A stretch of DNA of 57,384 nucleotides from Candidatus Crickella merdequi (GTDB lineage Bacteria > Bacillota > Clostridia > Peptostreptococcales > Anaerovoracaceae), in NCBI GenBank assembly GCA_018064645.1, contig JAGHUT010000020.1, positions 1 to 57,384 on the forward strand, given 5' to 3'. The notes under the pieces were generated by a model that worked only from the letters and a program-made list of their open reading frames with translations, did not search any database and was not told the DNA's origin. The translations under genes were made by a program, and so were the position numbers. Numbering within the stretch: position 1 is the stretch's first letter; every line of letters begins with the position of its first letter. Positions 7,822 through 16,193 of this stretch are shown here, in pieces.

Positions 7822-8595
7822 ATGAAAAGCATAAGTCTTTACAAAGACAAGGGTACATGGCTTAATCTCATGCACCCGTATACGAAATTGCTGTACATCG
7901 TTGCAGCAATATCAATTCCGCTGATTGGTGGCAAGCTCTGGCTGTTTGGTGTTCTCATCGCAGCCAGCCTTGTGCTGCTTGCCAGCGGCAAAGTCCTTAG
8001 AAGCGCAGTTCCGCTGGTAGCTTTTTCAGCAACGCTGATTATAGTTATCTTCCTCATTCAGGGACTGTTCAACCACGCAAACGCAGAAGCTCTCTTCAGC
8101 GTCGGACCACTGACCTTCTATAAAGAAGGCGTGCTTTTCGCGTGCAGGCTTGGACTCAACATTCTCAATATGCTGCTTTCTTTTGCAGTGTTTGTACTCA
8201 CAACATCACCGCAGGAGCTTGTTGATGAGATGGAGAAGAACGGTTTTTCGCCAAAATTCGGATATATCATCAATTCAGTATTCCAGATTCTGCCGCAGAT
8301 GATGATGACGAAGGATACTATCACAGATGCACAGAGAAGCAGAGGCCTTGAGACGGAGGGAAGTCTCGGCGTAAGAATGAAGGCTTTTATTCCACTGATT
8401 TCACCAGTCGTAATGAGTTCTCTTGTTAACACCAGAGAGCGTGCCATTGCCCTTGAAGTAAGAGGCTTCGGCAGAAAAAACAAAAAGACCTGGCTCGAGG
8501 ATCGCCCAAAGCACAAAGGTGACAGGGTAATTGGCGTTATCCTTGTTCTTCTTGTGGTGCTGACAATTGCAGGGAGGGTATTAGGATGGCTTTAA
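7822..8595 (+). CDS. ecfT: ECF transporter T component
   Basis: A 257-residue transmembrane subunit of an energy-coupling factor transporter. It has four to six hydrophobic helices in the first 120 residues. The two coupling-helix signatures typical of EcfT are recognisable: the A-x-R-S-R-G type motif appears as DAQRSRGLE near residue 170, and a second one as ALEVRGFGRK near residue 212; these contact the ATPase domains. It follows the S component by 25 bases and overlaps the ATPase gene by ten bases, showing tight translational coupling within the niacin operon. Confidence 0.9.
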   Translation: MKSISLYKDKGTWLNLMHPYTKLLYIVAAISIPLIGGKLWLFGVLIAASLVLLASGKVLRSAVPLVAFSATLIIVIFLIQGLFNHANAEALFSVGPLTFYKEGVLFACRLGLNILNMLLSFAVFVLTTSPQELVDEMEKNGFSPKFGYIINSVFQILPQMMMTKDTITDAQRSRGLETEGSLGVRMKAFIPLISPVVMSSLVNTRERAIALEVRGFGRKNKKTWLEDRPKHKGDRVIGVILVLLVVLTIAGRVLGWL

Positions 8596-10211
8596 TAAAT
8601 ATAGAGAATCTCAAATACAAATATCCCGGAACAGACAGGCTGGCGCTCGATGGAATCACACTTTCAATCGAAAAGGGTGAGTTCATCGGAATCTGCGGTC
8701 GCAATGGAGCAGGTAAAAGCACTTTATCTCAGGCGATCATCGGCCTGGTTCCGCAGTTCTACAAGGGTGCGTACGGTGGCAAAGTCGAAGTCGACGGAGT
8801 TAACTGTGAGAGCAGGCCTGTAATTGAGCTGTGCGAAAAAGTTGGACTCATCTTCCAGAATCCATTTAATCAGCTGACAGGAGCAAAGGAGACTGTTTAC
8901 GGCGAAGTTGCTTTCGGTCTTCAGAATCTCGCCATCGAAAGAGATGAGATGAAGAAGAGAATCGAGACTGTAATGAAGCAGCTTGATATCTGGCAGTATA
9001 GAGACCGCAATCCATTTGATCTGTCTGGCGGACAGATGCAGCGAGTTGCAATTGCCAGTGTGCTGGTAATGGAGCCGGAAGTACTTATTCTGGATGAGCC
9101 GACATCACAGCTGGACCCACAGGGAAGCGAAGAGGTCTTCAGGGTAGTTGACCAGCTTTCTGAGAGTGGAATCACAGTTATAATGATCGAGCAGAAGCTG
9201 GAGAAGCTTGCAGCATATTGCGACAGAATCATCCTCATGGATGACGGCAAGATGGTGGACTTCGATACACCGGAGAAGATTTTCTCAAGAGCTGATCTTG
9301 AGGAGCTTGGAGTGCAGCCTCCTGTATTTACAAGAATCGCCAAAGAGTACGGCGTGAAGAACGAAGCTGGCGATTATCCTGCCAAGCTGGAGGATACAGT
9401 GAGACTTTTCCAGGAGAAGGGTGTTAAACCTGTGCGTGCAGCAAGAGCGAAAGCAGAAGCAGCAGCTGAAGTATTCAATATCGACCAAATGAGCTTCTCA
9501 TACACAGAGGAAGTTCAGATATTCAATGAGCTAAGCCTCAAGCTGGATAGAAGAGCAACTGCCATTATTGGACAGAATGGTGCGGGCAAGACAACTCTTG
9601 TTAGACTTCTCAAGGGTCTTCTTAAACCTGCCGGCGGAAACATCTACTACGGTGGGGAGGATATCTCCGGTAAGACGGTAGCTATGCTGGCAGACAAGGT
9701 AGGATATGTGTTCCAGAATCCTGATGACCAGATTTTCAAATACAACGTTCTCGATGAGGTTATGTTCGGTCCGCTTAATATTGGAATGGCTGAGGACAAG
9801 GCTAAGGAAGAGGCCGTTAGAGCGCTTGCCATGATGGGACTTGAGGGCAAAGAGGATAAGAATCCTTACGACCTGGATCTCAACGAGCGTAAAATGGTCG
9901 CAATTGCTTCTGTAATCGCTATGAATACTGATGTTCTCATTCTCGACGAGCCTACGATTGCACAGGATTACCGGGGCAAGAAGCTCATCGGAGAGATGAT
10001 TAAGAATCTGACAGAGCAGGGCAGACTTGTAATCGCAATTCTCCATGACATGGATTTCGTGGACGAGTATTTCGATAGGGTAATAGTAATGGCACATGGA
10101 GAGGTTCTGTGTGAGGGAAGCGCTGATGAGGTATACTCAATGGATGCTGAGCTTGAGCAGGCAAGACTCCATAAGCCGCACATGAGGCAGCTTCTTGAGC
10201 TGCTGTCATAG
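8586..10211 (+). CDS. ECF transporter ATPase, fused A1-A2 domains
   Basis: A 541-residue protein with two ABC ATPase domains in one chain. Domain 1 (about residues 1-235) has Walker A GRNGAGKS, Q-loop FQNPFNQ, signature LSGGQMQR and Walker B LILDEPTSQLD. Domain 2 (about 295-541) has Walker A GQNGAGKT, FQNPDDQ and LILDEPTIAQD, but its signature is altered to LDLNERKM, lacking the LSGG core. This means one of the two composite ATP sites is probably degenerate. The fusion is a known ECF arrangement. It powers the S/T components encoded just upstream. GGGAGG precedes the start, inside the end of ecfT. Confidence 0.9.
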   Translation: MALINIENLKYKYPGTDRLALDGITLSIEKGEFIGICGRNGAGKSTLSQAIIGLVPQFYKGAYGGKVEVDGVNCESRPVIELCEKVGLIFQNPFNQLTGAKETVYGEVAFGLQNLAIERDEMKKRIETVMKQLDIWQYRDRNPFDLSGGQMQRVAIASVLVMEPEVLILDEPTSQLDPQGSEEVFRVVDQLSESGITVIMIEQKLEKLAAYCDRIILMDDGKMVDFDTPEKIFSRADLEELGVQPPVFTRIAKEYGVKNEAGDYPAKLEDTVRLFQEKGVKPVRAARAKAEAAAEVFNIDQMSFSYTEEVQIFNELSLKLDRRATAIIGQNGAGKTTLVRLLKGLLKPAGGNIYYGGEDISGKTVAMLADKVGYVFQNPDDQIFKYNVLDEVMFGPLNIGMAEDKAKEEAVRALAMMGLEGKEDKNPYDLDLNERKMVAIASVIAMNTDVLILDEPTIAQDYRGKKLIGEMIKNLTEQGRLVIAILHDMDFVDEYFDRVIVMAHGEVLCEGSADEVYSMDAELEQARLHKPHMRQLLELLS

Positions 10212-10224
10212 AAAGGGGGCATTG

Positions 10225-10779
10225 ATGAGAGGTAACGAAAGACGAAAGAAGATTCTTGATATTCTTTCAGCAGGAACTGCACCTGTTCCAGGAAGTAAAC
10301 TTGCTGAAATGCTTAATGTCAGCAGGCAGATAATCGTTCAGGACATGGCCCTACTTCGTGCGGAACAGCATAATATAGTTTCGACTAACAGCGGATATGT
10401 TCTTCTTACCAACGAAAGACCTACAAGAGTCTTCAAGGTTAGACATACAGATGAGGAAGCTGAGACTGAGATGAACATCGTTGTGGACAATGGCGGCGAG
10501 CTTGTAGATGTCTTTGTATTCCACAAAAGCTACGGCGTAATCCGTGCCGACATGAATTTTACAAGTCGTCGTGATGTCAAGGCGTTCCTAAGGGATATCG
10601 CATCAGGCAAGTCCTCTCTTCTCATGAAAGTAACAGATGGTTACCACTACCACACTGTTGCAGCAGAAGACGAGAGTGTGCTTGATATTATTCAGGAGCA
10701 GCTGGAGGAAAAGGGTTTCCTCGCGCCGCTTCAGGAGTACGAGCCAATCAATTTCTGGAAGGATGCTGCTGATGAGTAA
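10225..10779 (+). CDS. niaR: NiaR-type transcriptional repressor (HTH + 3H domain)
   Basis: A 184-residue regulator. The first 55 residues form an HTH_11-type winged helix (KILDILSAG, then LAEMLNVSRQIIVQDMALLR). The rest is a 3H domain, named for three conserved histidines; I see FHKSYG near residue 92 and DGYHYHTVAA near residue 143. NiaR proteins bind nicotinic acid and then repress niacin transport and NAD synthesis genes. The palindrome at 6563-6580 upstream of the operon is the obvious target. The start at 10225 has AAAGGGGG at suitable distance. Its stop overlaps the start of the kinase gene by eight bases. Confidence 0.88.
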   Translation: MRGNERRKKILDILSAGTAPVPGSKLAEMLNVSRQIIVQDMALLRAEQHNIVSTNSGYVLLTNERPTRVFKVRHTDEEAETEMNIVVDNGGELVDVFVFHKSYGVIRADMNFTSRRDVKAFLRDIASGKSSLLMKVTDGYHYHTVAAEDESVLDIIQEQLEEKGFLAPLQEYEPINFWKDAADE

Positions 10780-11686
10780 AGTCAGAATCGCAGGAACAGG
10801 CGTCGCAACTTTGGATCTGTACATAAACAGAGGCCGCATGTATCCAGGCGGCAATGAGTATAACGTAGTATGTCATGCCGTTCGCAATGGCGCCGAAGCA
10901 GGCTTCATGGGCAAATTCGGAAATGACGAGGCGGGAAGAATACTGGAAAAAGTTCTTGTTGACTGCGGGGTGGATGTATCAATGAGCAGGCGCGAGACCG
11001 GCTCGTCTGGCTACAGCCTCGTTACCATCAAAGACGATGGCGATAGAGTTTTCCTTGACTGGAACCGTCAGGGAGTAACAGACCTTAATCCATTCGAATT
11101 TAACGCAGAGGAACTTGAATATCTCAAGACCTACGATGCGCTCTGTGAGGGCCGTCTTGCAGATGTGAGCATTGAGAAACTGAAATTCCTGGCAGAGCAG
11201 GGCATCGGTGTGTGCTATGATTTCCATGCGACATACGACGAGCATACAATTGAAGAGATCGCACCGCACATAAGATACGCATTTTTTTCCTGCAGCCACC
11301 TGTCAGAGGAAGAACTCCGCAAGACACTTAAGCAGGCAGTAGATGCAGGCTGCGAAATAGCAGTTGGAACACGAGGCGCAGAACCGGTAGTAACATACAA
11401 CGGAGAAGCGTACCTGCAGCAGGAGACACTTCGCGTAGAGCCGACAGATACCCTTGGTGCGGGAGACTCTTTTATCGCGGCATTCATGACAAGCTATCTT
11501 GCTTCTCGCAAAAGTGGCGATGATTCCATCGCCTCCGCCAAGCGCGCTCTTACAGCTGCGACAGAGTATTCGGCAGGCGTAGTTGTTATTGAAGGAAGCC
11601 TTGGCTTCGGATACGATATTGAAGCAAGGAGACTGTCTGAACTTGTTAATGTACCTGAGGATAAAGATTTAGACCTGGGAGAATAG
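10772..11686 (+). CDS. PfkB-family sugar or nucleoside kinase
   Basis: A 304-residue ribokinase-fold kinase. The N-terminal GG motif appears as YPGGNEYNVVCHA near residue 24, and the C-terminal signature DTLGAGDSFIAAF near residue 226 holds the catalytic Asp. Substrates of the family include ribose, fructose, adenosine and other nucleosides. It is embedded in the NiaR-controlled operon and overlaps niaR, so a nicotinamide- or nicotinate-related nucleoside is an attractive but unproven substrate. The ATG at 10772 is preceded by GGAAGGA; an ATG nine bases upstream overlaps that site. A hotdog thioesterase gene follows after two bases. Confidence 0.85.
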   Translation: MSKVRIAGTGVATLDLYINRGRMYPGGNEYNVVCHAVRNGAEAGFMGKFGNDEAGRILEKVLVDCGVDVSMSRRETGSSGYSLVTIKDDGDRVFLDWNRQGVTDLNPFEFNAEELEYLKTYDALCEGRLADVSIEKLKFLAEQGIGVCYDFHATYDEHTIEEIAPHIRYAFFSCSHLSEEELRKTLKQAVDAGCEIAVGTRGAEPVVTYNGEAYLQQETLRVEPTDTLGAGDSFIAAFMTSYLASRKSGDDSIASAKRALTAATEYSAGVVVIEGSLGFGYDIEARRLSELVNVPEDKDLDLGE

Positions 11687-11688
11687 AT

Positions 11689-12123
11689 ATGGCAACACTT
11701 AAGGAACTGACGCAGATTGCACTTGATTATAACAACAGATTTGAAGAGCAGTGGGGAGCCAAATGCGGTCTGACTGTAGTAGATGCAATTCCGGGCGATG
11801 AACCGAAATTCATCTTCGAATACAGGGCAACTGATGAGCATAAGAATATTTTTCACGGTGTGCACGGCGGCATGATAGGGTTCATCTTTGACACGGCCAT
11901 GGGAGTTGCAGGAGATGCGGCATCTGACAAGGACACGTCGACCACAGAGATGACAATAAGCTATGTCAGAGCAATGATGGGAGACCATTATTATGTAACA
12001 GTTGAGATCAATAAGATCGGAAGAACACTTCTGTCCTGCACCTCGTATATTTCTGATGAGAATGGCCTTAAATATGCAACCTGCCAGGCAAGATATGTTC
12101 TCCTTGAGAGAGGTTATAAATAA
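11689..12123 (+). CDS. PaaI-like hotdog-fold thioesterase
   Basis: A 144-residue single hotdog domain. The signature HGVHGGMIGFIFDTAMG (about residues 60-76), with HGG and a downstream Asp, is that of the PaaI/YbgC-like acyl-CoA thioesterase family, which hydrolyses small acyl- or aryl-CoA thioesters as tetramers. It lies two bases after the PfkB kinase and closes the operon before a strong terminator. Why a thioesterase belongs to a niacin-regulated operon is not clear; it may have been carried along. Confidence 0.8.
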   Translation: MATLKELTQIALDYNNRFEEQWGAKCGLTVVDAIPGDEPKFIFEYRATDEHKNIFHGVHGGMIGFIFDTAMGVAGDAASDKDTSTTEMTISYVRAMMGDHYYVTVEINKIGRTLLSCTSYISDENGLKYATCQARYVLLERGYK

Positions 12124-12139
12124 GACAAAAAAGTAAAAT

Positions 12140-12167
12140 GAGCCTGCGCTTGCGCTAGGCTCTTTTT
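12140..12167 (+). terminator. Terminator of the niacin operon
   Basis: Stem GAGCCTGCGC/GCGCTAGGCTC with one mismatch, followed by TTTTT. It lies 16 bases after the thioesterase stop. Confidence 0.85.
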
Positions 12168-12321
12168 GTAAGTTTGTGTAAGAATGTATGTATTGTGTGT
12201 ATGTAATGAAAGAGGTTTTGATACCTTGTGTAATTATAATAACATGGTACAATTGATTCGTATAATGAATTAAAAATATCATATCAATCAAAAATATTGC
12301 TTACAGAAATTAGGGGTAAAT

Positions 12322-13224
12322 ATGGAGAACAGAGACGTCAGAACCTTCATCAAAGTTGTAGAACTGAATAATTTTACAAAGGCTGCCAGTGAGCTTGGAT
12401 ATTCTCAGACGGCTGTCTCTGCACAGATCAGAAAGCTGGAGGATGAACTTGGAAGACCTCTTTTTGACAGAGTCGGCAAGAGCATTCACCTTACATCAGC
12501 AGGAAAGACTTTTCTCCCGTATGCGCATAAGATGATTCGCGCGGAGGAAGAAGCGGTTTCCTGTCTGGATGAGGATGGAGATCTCAAAGGCGAGCTGGTA
12601 ATCGGAGCCAGCTCTTCAATTGCTGCGAGACTGATTCCACAGGTTGCGAGGCCATTCATCAACAGATACCCTAATGTGAACCTTTCCGTAAAAGTAGTAG
12701 ATTCATATCATGCGCTTTCGCATAGAATGAAGCTGGGAGAGCTTGATCTAACTGTCGACATCTACAGAGGTGAAAGCGTAGGTGAGGAATCCGTATCCCT
12801 TGTAAGCGATAAGCTTAAGATGGTGTTTATCTCTTCGCCTGATAATCCAATATGCAGGAAGAGCAGTGTTTCTATTGAAGAATTCGTTAAAGAGCCGATT
12901 ATTATTTCTGATAAGGAAGGTGACTACACGGAGTTTCTCATCAGAACTTTGAAGAATGAAGGCTATGAGCTTAAGCCGATTCTGGAGATAAGTTCAGTAA
13001 CGGCGATTATCGATTTTGTCAAAGATGATGCGGGAGTTGCCTATGTTCCTTACTATATGGCGGCCAAAGACCTGGAGGATGGAGGGCTTGCGCAGATAGA
13101 TATGGATTTTCCAGACAGTGGACTTACCATCTATCTGGCCTGCAACAAAGACCGCTGGATGAACCCGCAGATGAGAGCTTTCAAGAGAGTAATGGAAGAA
13201 GTTCTTGAAGAAGAATCGGAATAA
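12322..13224 (+). CDS. LysR-family transcriptional regulator
   Basis: A 300-residue LysR-type regulator. The winged helix-turn-helix occupies residues 1-60 (FTKAASELGYSQTAVSAQIRKLE). The periplasmic-binding-protein-like effector domain follows from about residue 88, starting GELVIGASSSIAARLIP. The 200-base upstream region is A+T-rich with several TGTGTA stretches, but I see no unambiguous operator. Downstream on the same strand are the two HypB genes, 88 bases away. No divergent partner exists, so the regulated gene may be one of these or elsewhere. GGGG upstream of the ATG gives a moderate ribosome site. Confidence 0.9.
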   Translation: MENRDVRTFIKVVELNNFTKAASELGYSQTAVSAQIRKLEDELGRPLFDRVGKSIHLTSAGKTFLPYAHKMIRAEEEAVSCLDEDGDLKGELVIGASSSIAARLIPQVARPFINRYPNVNLSVKVVDSYHALSHRMKLGELDLTVDIYRGESVGEESVSLVSDKLKMVFISSPDNPICRKSSVSIEEFVKEPIIISDKEGDYTEFLIRTLKNEGYELKPILEISSVTAIIDFVKDDAGVAYVPYYMAAKDLEDGGLAQIDMDFPDSGLTIYLACNKDRWMNPQMRAFKRVMEEVLEEESE

Positions 13225-13312
13225 ATATGGAACAAAACGGCATAAATGTAACCCGTGAACTAAAGAAGCTCTATGATATAATTTGAATAGATTTTTAAAA
13301 AGGGGATTTACT

Positions 13313-13981
13313 ATGGAGAAGGTAAAAGTAATCGAACTCAAGGAATCGATCCTCGAGGATAACAATAAAGATGCCGAGGTGCTTCGCCAGGAGCTTAAAG
13401 AGAAGAAGATTTGTCTTCTCAACCTCATGTCCAGCCCGGGCTCAGGTAAGACAACAACACTTCTTGCGCTGAACAAGGCTTTTGAGGGAAGAATAAACTG
13501 GGGTGTAATGGAGGCTGACATTGATTCAGATGTTGATGCCATCACTATGCAGGAGGCTGGAGTACCTTCTATTCAGTTGCACACTGGCGGAATGTGCCAC
13601 CTGGATGCCGACATGACACGTCAGGGAATCAGAAGTTTCGAAAGAGATGACCTTGATTTCATCGTTCTTGAGAATATTGGCAACCTTGTGTGTCCAGCGG
13701 AGTTTGACACCGGTGCCGCTATCAACATGACAATTCTTTCAGTTCCTGAAGGAGATGACAAGCCTGTCAAATATCCTCTTATGTATGAGGTTGCAGACAT
13801 TATGGTCGTCAATAAGATTGACGCACTTGCTGTATTCGACTTTGATAAGGATGCTATGGAGGCAGCTGTCAGAAAGCTTAATCCTGACATGAAGTTCTTC
13901 TACATCTCGGCCCTTACAGGCGAAGGTGTTCAGGAGCTGGCTGACTATCTTGTTGAGAAGGTAAAGGAGTGGAACGCATAA
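13313..13981 (+). CDS. hypB: HypB-like nickel-insertion GTPase (first copy)
   Basis: A 222-residue SIMIBI-class GTPase. Walker A SSPGSGKTT is near residue 38, and the metal-site residues of HypB are present: adjacent Cys-His in GGMCHLDA (about residue 87) and the Cys of IGNLVCPAEFDTG (about 120). The NKID guanine motif is near residue 165. HypB delivers nickel during maturation of NiFe hydrogenase, working with HypA. No hypA or hydrogenase gene is in the window. The N-terminus lacks the His-rich nickel store found in some relatives. ATG at 13313 is preceded by AAAAGGGG. Its TAA overlaps the ATG of the second copy (TAATG). Confidence 0.88.
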   Translation: MEKVKVIELKESILEDNNKDAEVLRQELKEKKICLLNLMSSPGSGKTTTLLALNKAFEGRINWGVMEADIDSDVDAITMQEAGVPSIQLHTGGMCHLDADMTRQGIRSFERDDLDFIVLENIGNLVCPAEFDTGAAINMTILSVPEGDDKPVKYPLMYEVADIMVVNKIDALAVFDFDKDAMEAAVRKLNPDMKFFYISALTGEGVQELADYLVEKVKEWNA

Positions 13982-14652
13982 TGGCTAAAGAAGTAAGAGT
14001 AATTGAAATACATGAGAATGTTTTTGCAGCTAATGATATGACAGCGAATCTGATTCGCGAGAAGCTTACAGCACAGGGAACACTTTTCATTAATGTGATG
14101 TCGAGTCCCGGTTCAGGCAAGACAACTCTCCTTACAGCTCTCATCAATCGCATGAAGGATAAGGTGAGAATTGCTGAGATGGATGTTGACATCGAATCTT
14201 CAGTTGATGCTCAGCGTGTTGCCGATGCCACAGGTGTTCGCTGCATCCAGATTCACAATGGCGGACTCTGCCACATCGATGCAGACATGACATCAAGAGC
14301 TCTTATAGAGTTCGGAGCAGATGATCTCGATCTTCTTATCCTTGAGAATATCGGCAATCTTGTATGCCCGGCTGAATTCGATACAGGAGCTCACAAGAAC
14401 ATGATGCTTCTTTCAGTTCCTGAGGGAGATGATAAGCCGCTGAAGTATCCTCTCATGTTCAGCGTGTGTGACATCGTTCTAATTACAAAGATTGACACAG
14501 CCGGATTCTTCAACTTCGACTTTGATAAGGCGAAGGAGAGAATCCTGAAGCTTAATCCAAATGCCGTAATAATTCCGGTAAGTGCAAAGACAGGAGAAGG
14601 CCTTGAAGAAGTAGAGCAGATACTTCTTCAGGAGATTGCTTCACTTAAATAA
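13981..14652 (+). CDS. hypB: HypB-like nickel-insertion GTPase (second copy)
   Basis: A 223-residue paralogue of the preceding protein, with the same motif order: SSPGSGKTT, GGLCHIDAD, IGNLVCPAEFDTG and TKID in place of NKID. The two share most residues across the core, so they arose by tandem duplication, but they differ enough that the event is old. Translational coupling through TAATG suggests equal production and perhaps a heterodimer; HypB family GTPases work as dimers across the nucleotide and metal sites. A terminator ends the pair. The second member could serve another nickel enzyme such as CO dehydrogenase. Confidence 0.85.
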   Translation: MAKEVRVIEIHENVFAANDMTANLIREKLTAQGTLFINVMSSPGSGKTTLLTALINRMKDKVRIAEMDVDIESSVDAQRVADATGVRCIQIHNGGLCHIDADMTSRALIEFGADDLDLLILENIGNLVCPAEFDTGAHKNMMLLSVPEGDDKPLKYPLMFSVCDIVLITKIDTAGFFNFDFDKAKERILKLNPNAVIIPVSAKTGEGLEEVEQILLQEIASLK

Positions 14653-14661
14653 GCTTGAAAA

Positions 14662-14685
14662 AACCGCGCCGATTGCGCGGTTTTG
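14662..14685 (+). terminator. Terminator after the hypB pair
   Basis: AACCGCGC-CGATT-GCGCGGTT followed by TTTG and preceded by AAAA; usable on both strands, so it may also end the leftward phosphoesterase transcript. Confidence 0.85.
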
Positions 14686-14706
14686 TGTTATTCAGGGGTG
14701 TCCCAA

Positions 14707-15186
14707 CTAATACTTAATAATCGTCGCTGCTGTTTTGCCCTCTTCACAGACCAGCAGCGCGCAGCTACCGTCACTGCCATCGCGCGGCCTGGACGGACTT
14801 CCCGGGTTGATGATGCGGATTCCATCAATCATCTCGCAGACAGCAACATGAGAATGTCCAAAGCAGACAATGTTGCACTTCTGCTCTTCTGCCAGATAAA
14901 GGAGACGTGTAGTGTCGTACTTGACATCCTCCATATGGCCGTGAGTTACCAGTATGCGGCCGCCGGGAACATCGACAGTTCTGAATTTGCGCTCGAAGCA
15001 GCCGTCGCAGTTGCCGGGAACACAAACAACTTCAATGCCTGTCTCCTCTTCGATGTCAAGGGCATCGTGGAGGAAGTCACCGCAGTGAATTATCAGGTCT
15101 ATATCGGCAAAAGTCTCGATGCGGTCTATGAGCTTGTACGCTTTATCCAGCTTGCCGTGAGTGTCGCTAAGGACAATAATGTTCAT
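14707..15186 (-). CDS. YfcE-family metallophosphoesterase
   Basis: A 159-residue calcineurin-like phosphoesterase. The metal-binding motifs are in order: SDTHGK (residue 7 on), HCGDFLHD (about 34), PGNCD (about 57), VTHGH (about 80) and FGHSHVA (about 107), ending with NPGSPSRPR. This set matches YfcE/MJ0936 proteins, small manganese-dependent phosphodiesterases of unknown physiological substrate. The gene is 11 bases from the Dus gene upstream on the same strand and probably shares its transcript. Confidence 0.9.
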   Translation of the reverse strand: MNIIVLSDTHGKLDKAYKLIDRIETFADIDLIIHCGDFLHDALDIEEETGIEVVCVPGNCDGCFERKFRTVDVPGGRILVTHGHMEDVKYDTTRLLYLAEEQKCNIVCFGHSHVAVCEMIDGIRIINPGSPSRPRDGSDGSCALLVCEEGKTAATIIKY

Positions 15187-15197
15187 TTAACACCTCG

Positions 15198-16118
15198 TTA
15201 TTTCAAATCGCATCCGCGAATTATAGCCTCAGCCGCTGATGCGTATTCTGCGTAGTTCTTTGACTTGTATAATCTTTTGATTTCCTTGTCGCTCACCTCA
15301 AAGGAATTAGAGAAGTAGAACCAGAATTCTTTCATGCGCTTGATCAGCGGAAGTTCGCCTGGCATGTAGGTTCTATATCCATCGATGAGTAAATCGTGAA
15401 AAATCGACAGCTCTTCTCTCGAGGCTGCCTCGCCTCCGCGAACCTCGCGAAGCATGGAAGGATGCTGAAGCAGTCCTCGTCCTGTCATTACACCGCAGCC
15501 ATATTCAAATGCCTCATCATCAGAAGACCAGACATCTCCGTTATATACAAGAGGGAGCTCAGGACAGCTGCCAAGAACATCAAGGAACAACTCTCTATCT
15601 GCTTCGCCTTTGTACATCTGGCGGCGTGTTCTCGGATGAATGATAAGGTCACTCACAGGATAACGCTTATACACCTGAAGAATTGCCGGCCATTCGTTTG
15701 ACGACTCGATGCCGATACGGGTCTTAAGGGAAATCTTCATATCAGGCAGCGCCTCGAAGATTCCATCAAGCATTCTGTCAAGCTTGTCCAGGTCGCGCAA
15801 AGCGCCGGAGCCTTTGCCTTTAGATACAACAGTTCCGCTGGGGCAGCCCAGATTGAAGTTGACTTCATCATAACCAAGCTCGGCAAACTCCCGTGCAGCC
15901 CAGATAAAATATTCTTCGTTATTCGTAATTATCTGCGGAATAAGATTCTCCTCATTCTGCGTAATGTCACGTTTCTCTCTTGTCTGGAAGGAACAGTTGG
16001 CATTGGGCGAGATGAAAGGGGTAAAATACCTGTCGGCCCCACCGAAAACCTGCCTGTGCGCTATTCTCCACACGAACCCTGTAAGCCCCTCGAGAGGAGC
16101 AGCATATAATTTTTCCAT
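15198..16118 (-). CDS. tRNA-dihydrouridine synthase family protein
   Basis: A 306-residue FMN-dependent Dus enzyme, which reduces uridine to dihydrouridine in tRNA D-loops. The start has the typical YAAPLEGLTGFVWR segment. The catalytic Cys is in NFNLGCPSGTVVSKGKGSG (about residue 95), and FMN-phosphate contacts come from IHPRTRRQMYKGEA (about 165) and MTGRGLLQHP (about 220). The sequence is shorter and more divergent than DusB, placing it in the broad Dus branch. ATG at 16118 is chosen because AAGGAG lies at proper distance; 18 further in-frame codons upstream lack one. It shares a short intergenic region with the divergent DeoR gene. Confidence 0.88.
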   Translation of the reverse strand: MEKLYAAPLEGLTGFVWRIAHRQVFGGADRYFTPFISPNANCSFQTREKRDITQNEENLIPQIITNNEEYFIWAAREFAELGYDEVNFNLGCPSGTVVSKGKGSGALRDLDKLDRMLDGIFEALPDMKISLKTRIGIESSNEWPAILQVYKRYPVSDLIIHPRTRRQMYKGEADRELFLDVLGSCPELPLVYNGDVWSSDDEAFEYGCGVMTGRGLLQHPSMLREVRGGEAASREELSIFHDLLIDGYRTYMPGELPLIKRMKEFWFYFSNSFEVSDKEIKRLYKSKNYAEYASAAEAIIRGCDLK

Positions 16119-16193
16119 AATATACTCCTTGCGAATCAATAGAATTGTAACATCTATTCGTGCTACAATCAAAGCAGTATAAGGAGGTGCAAC

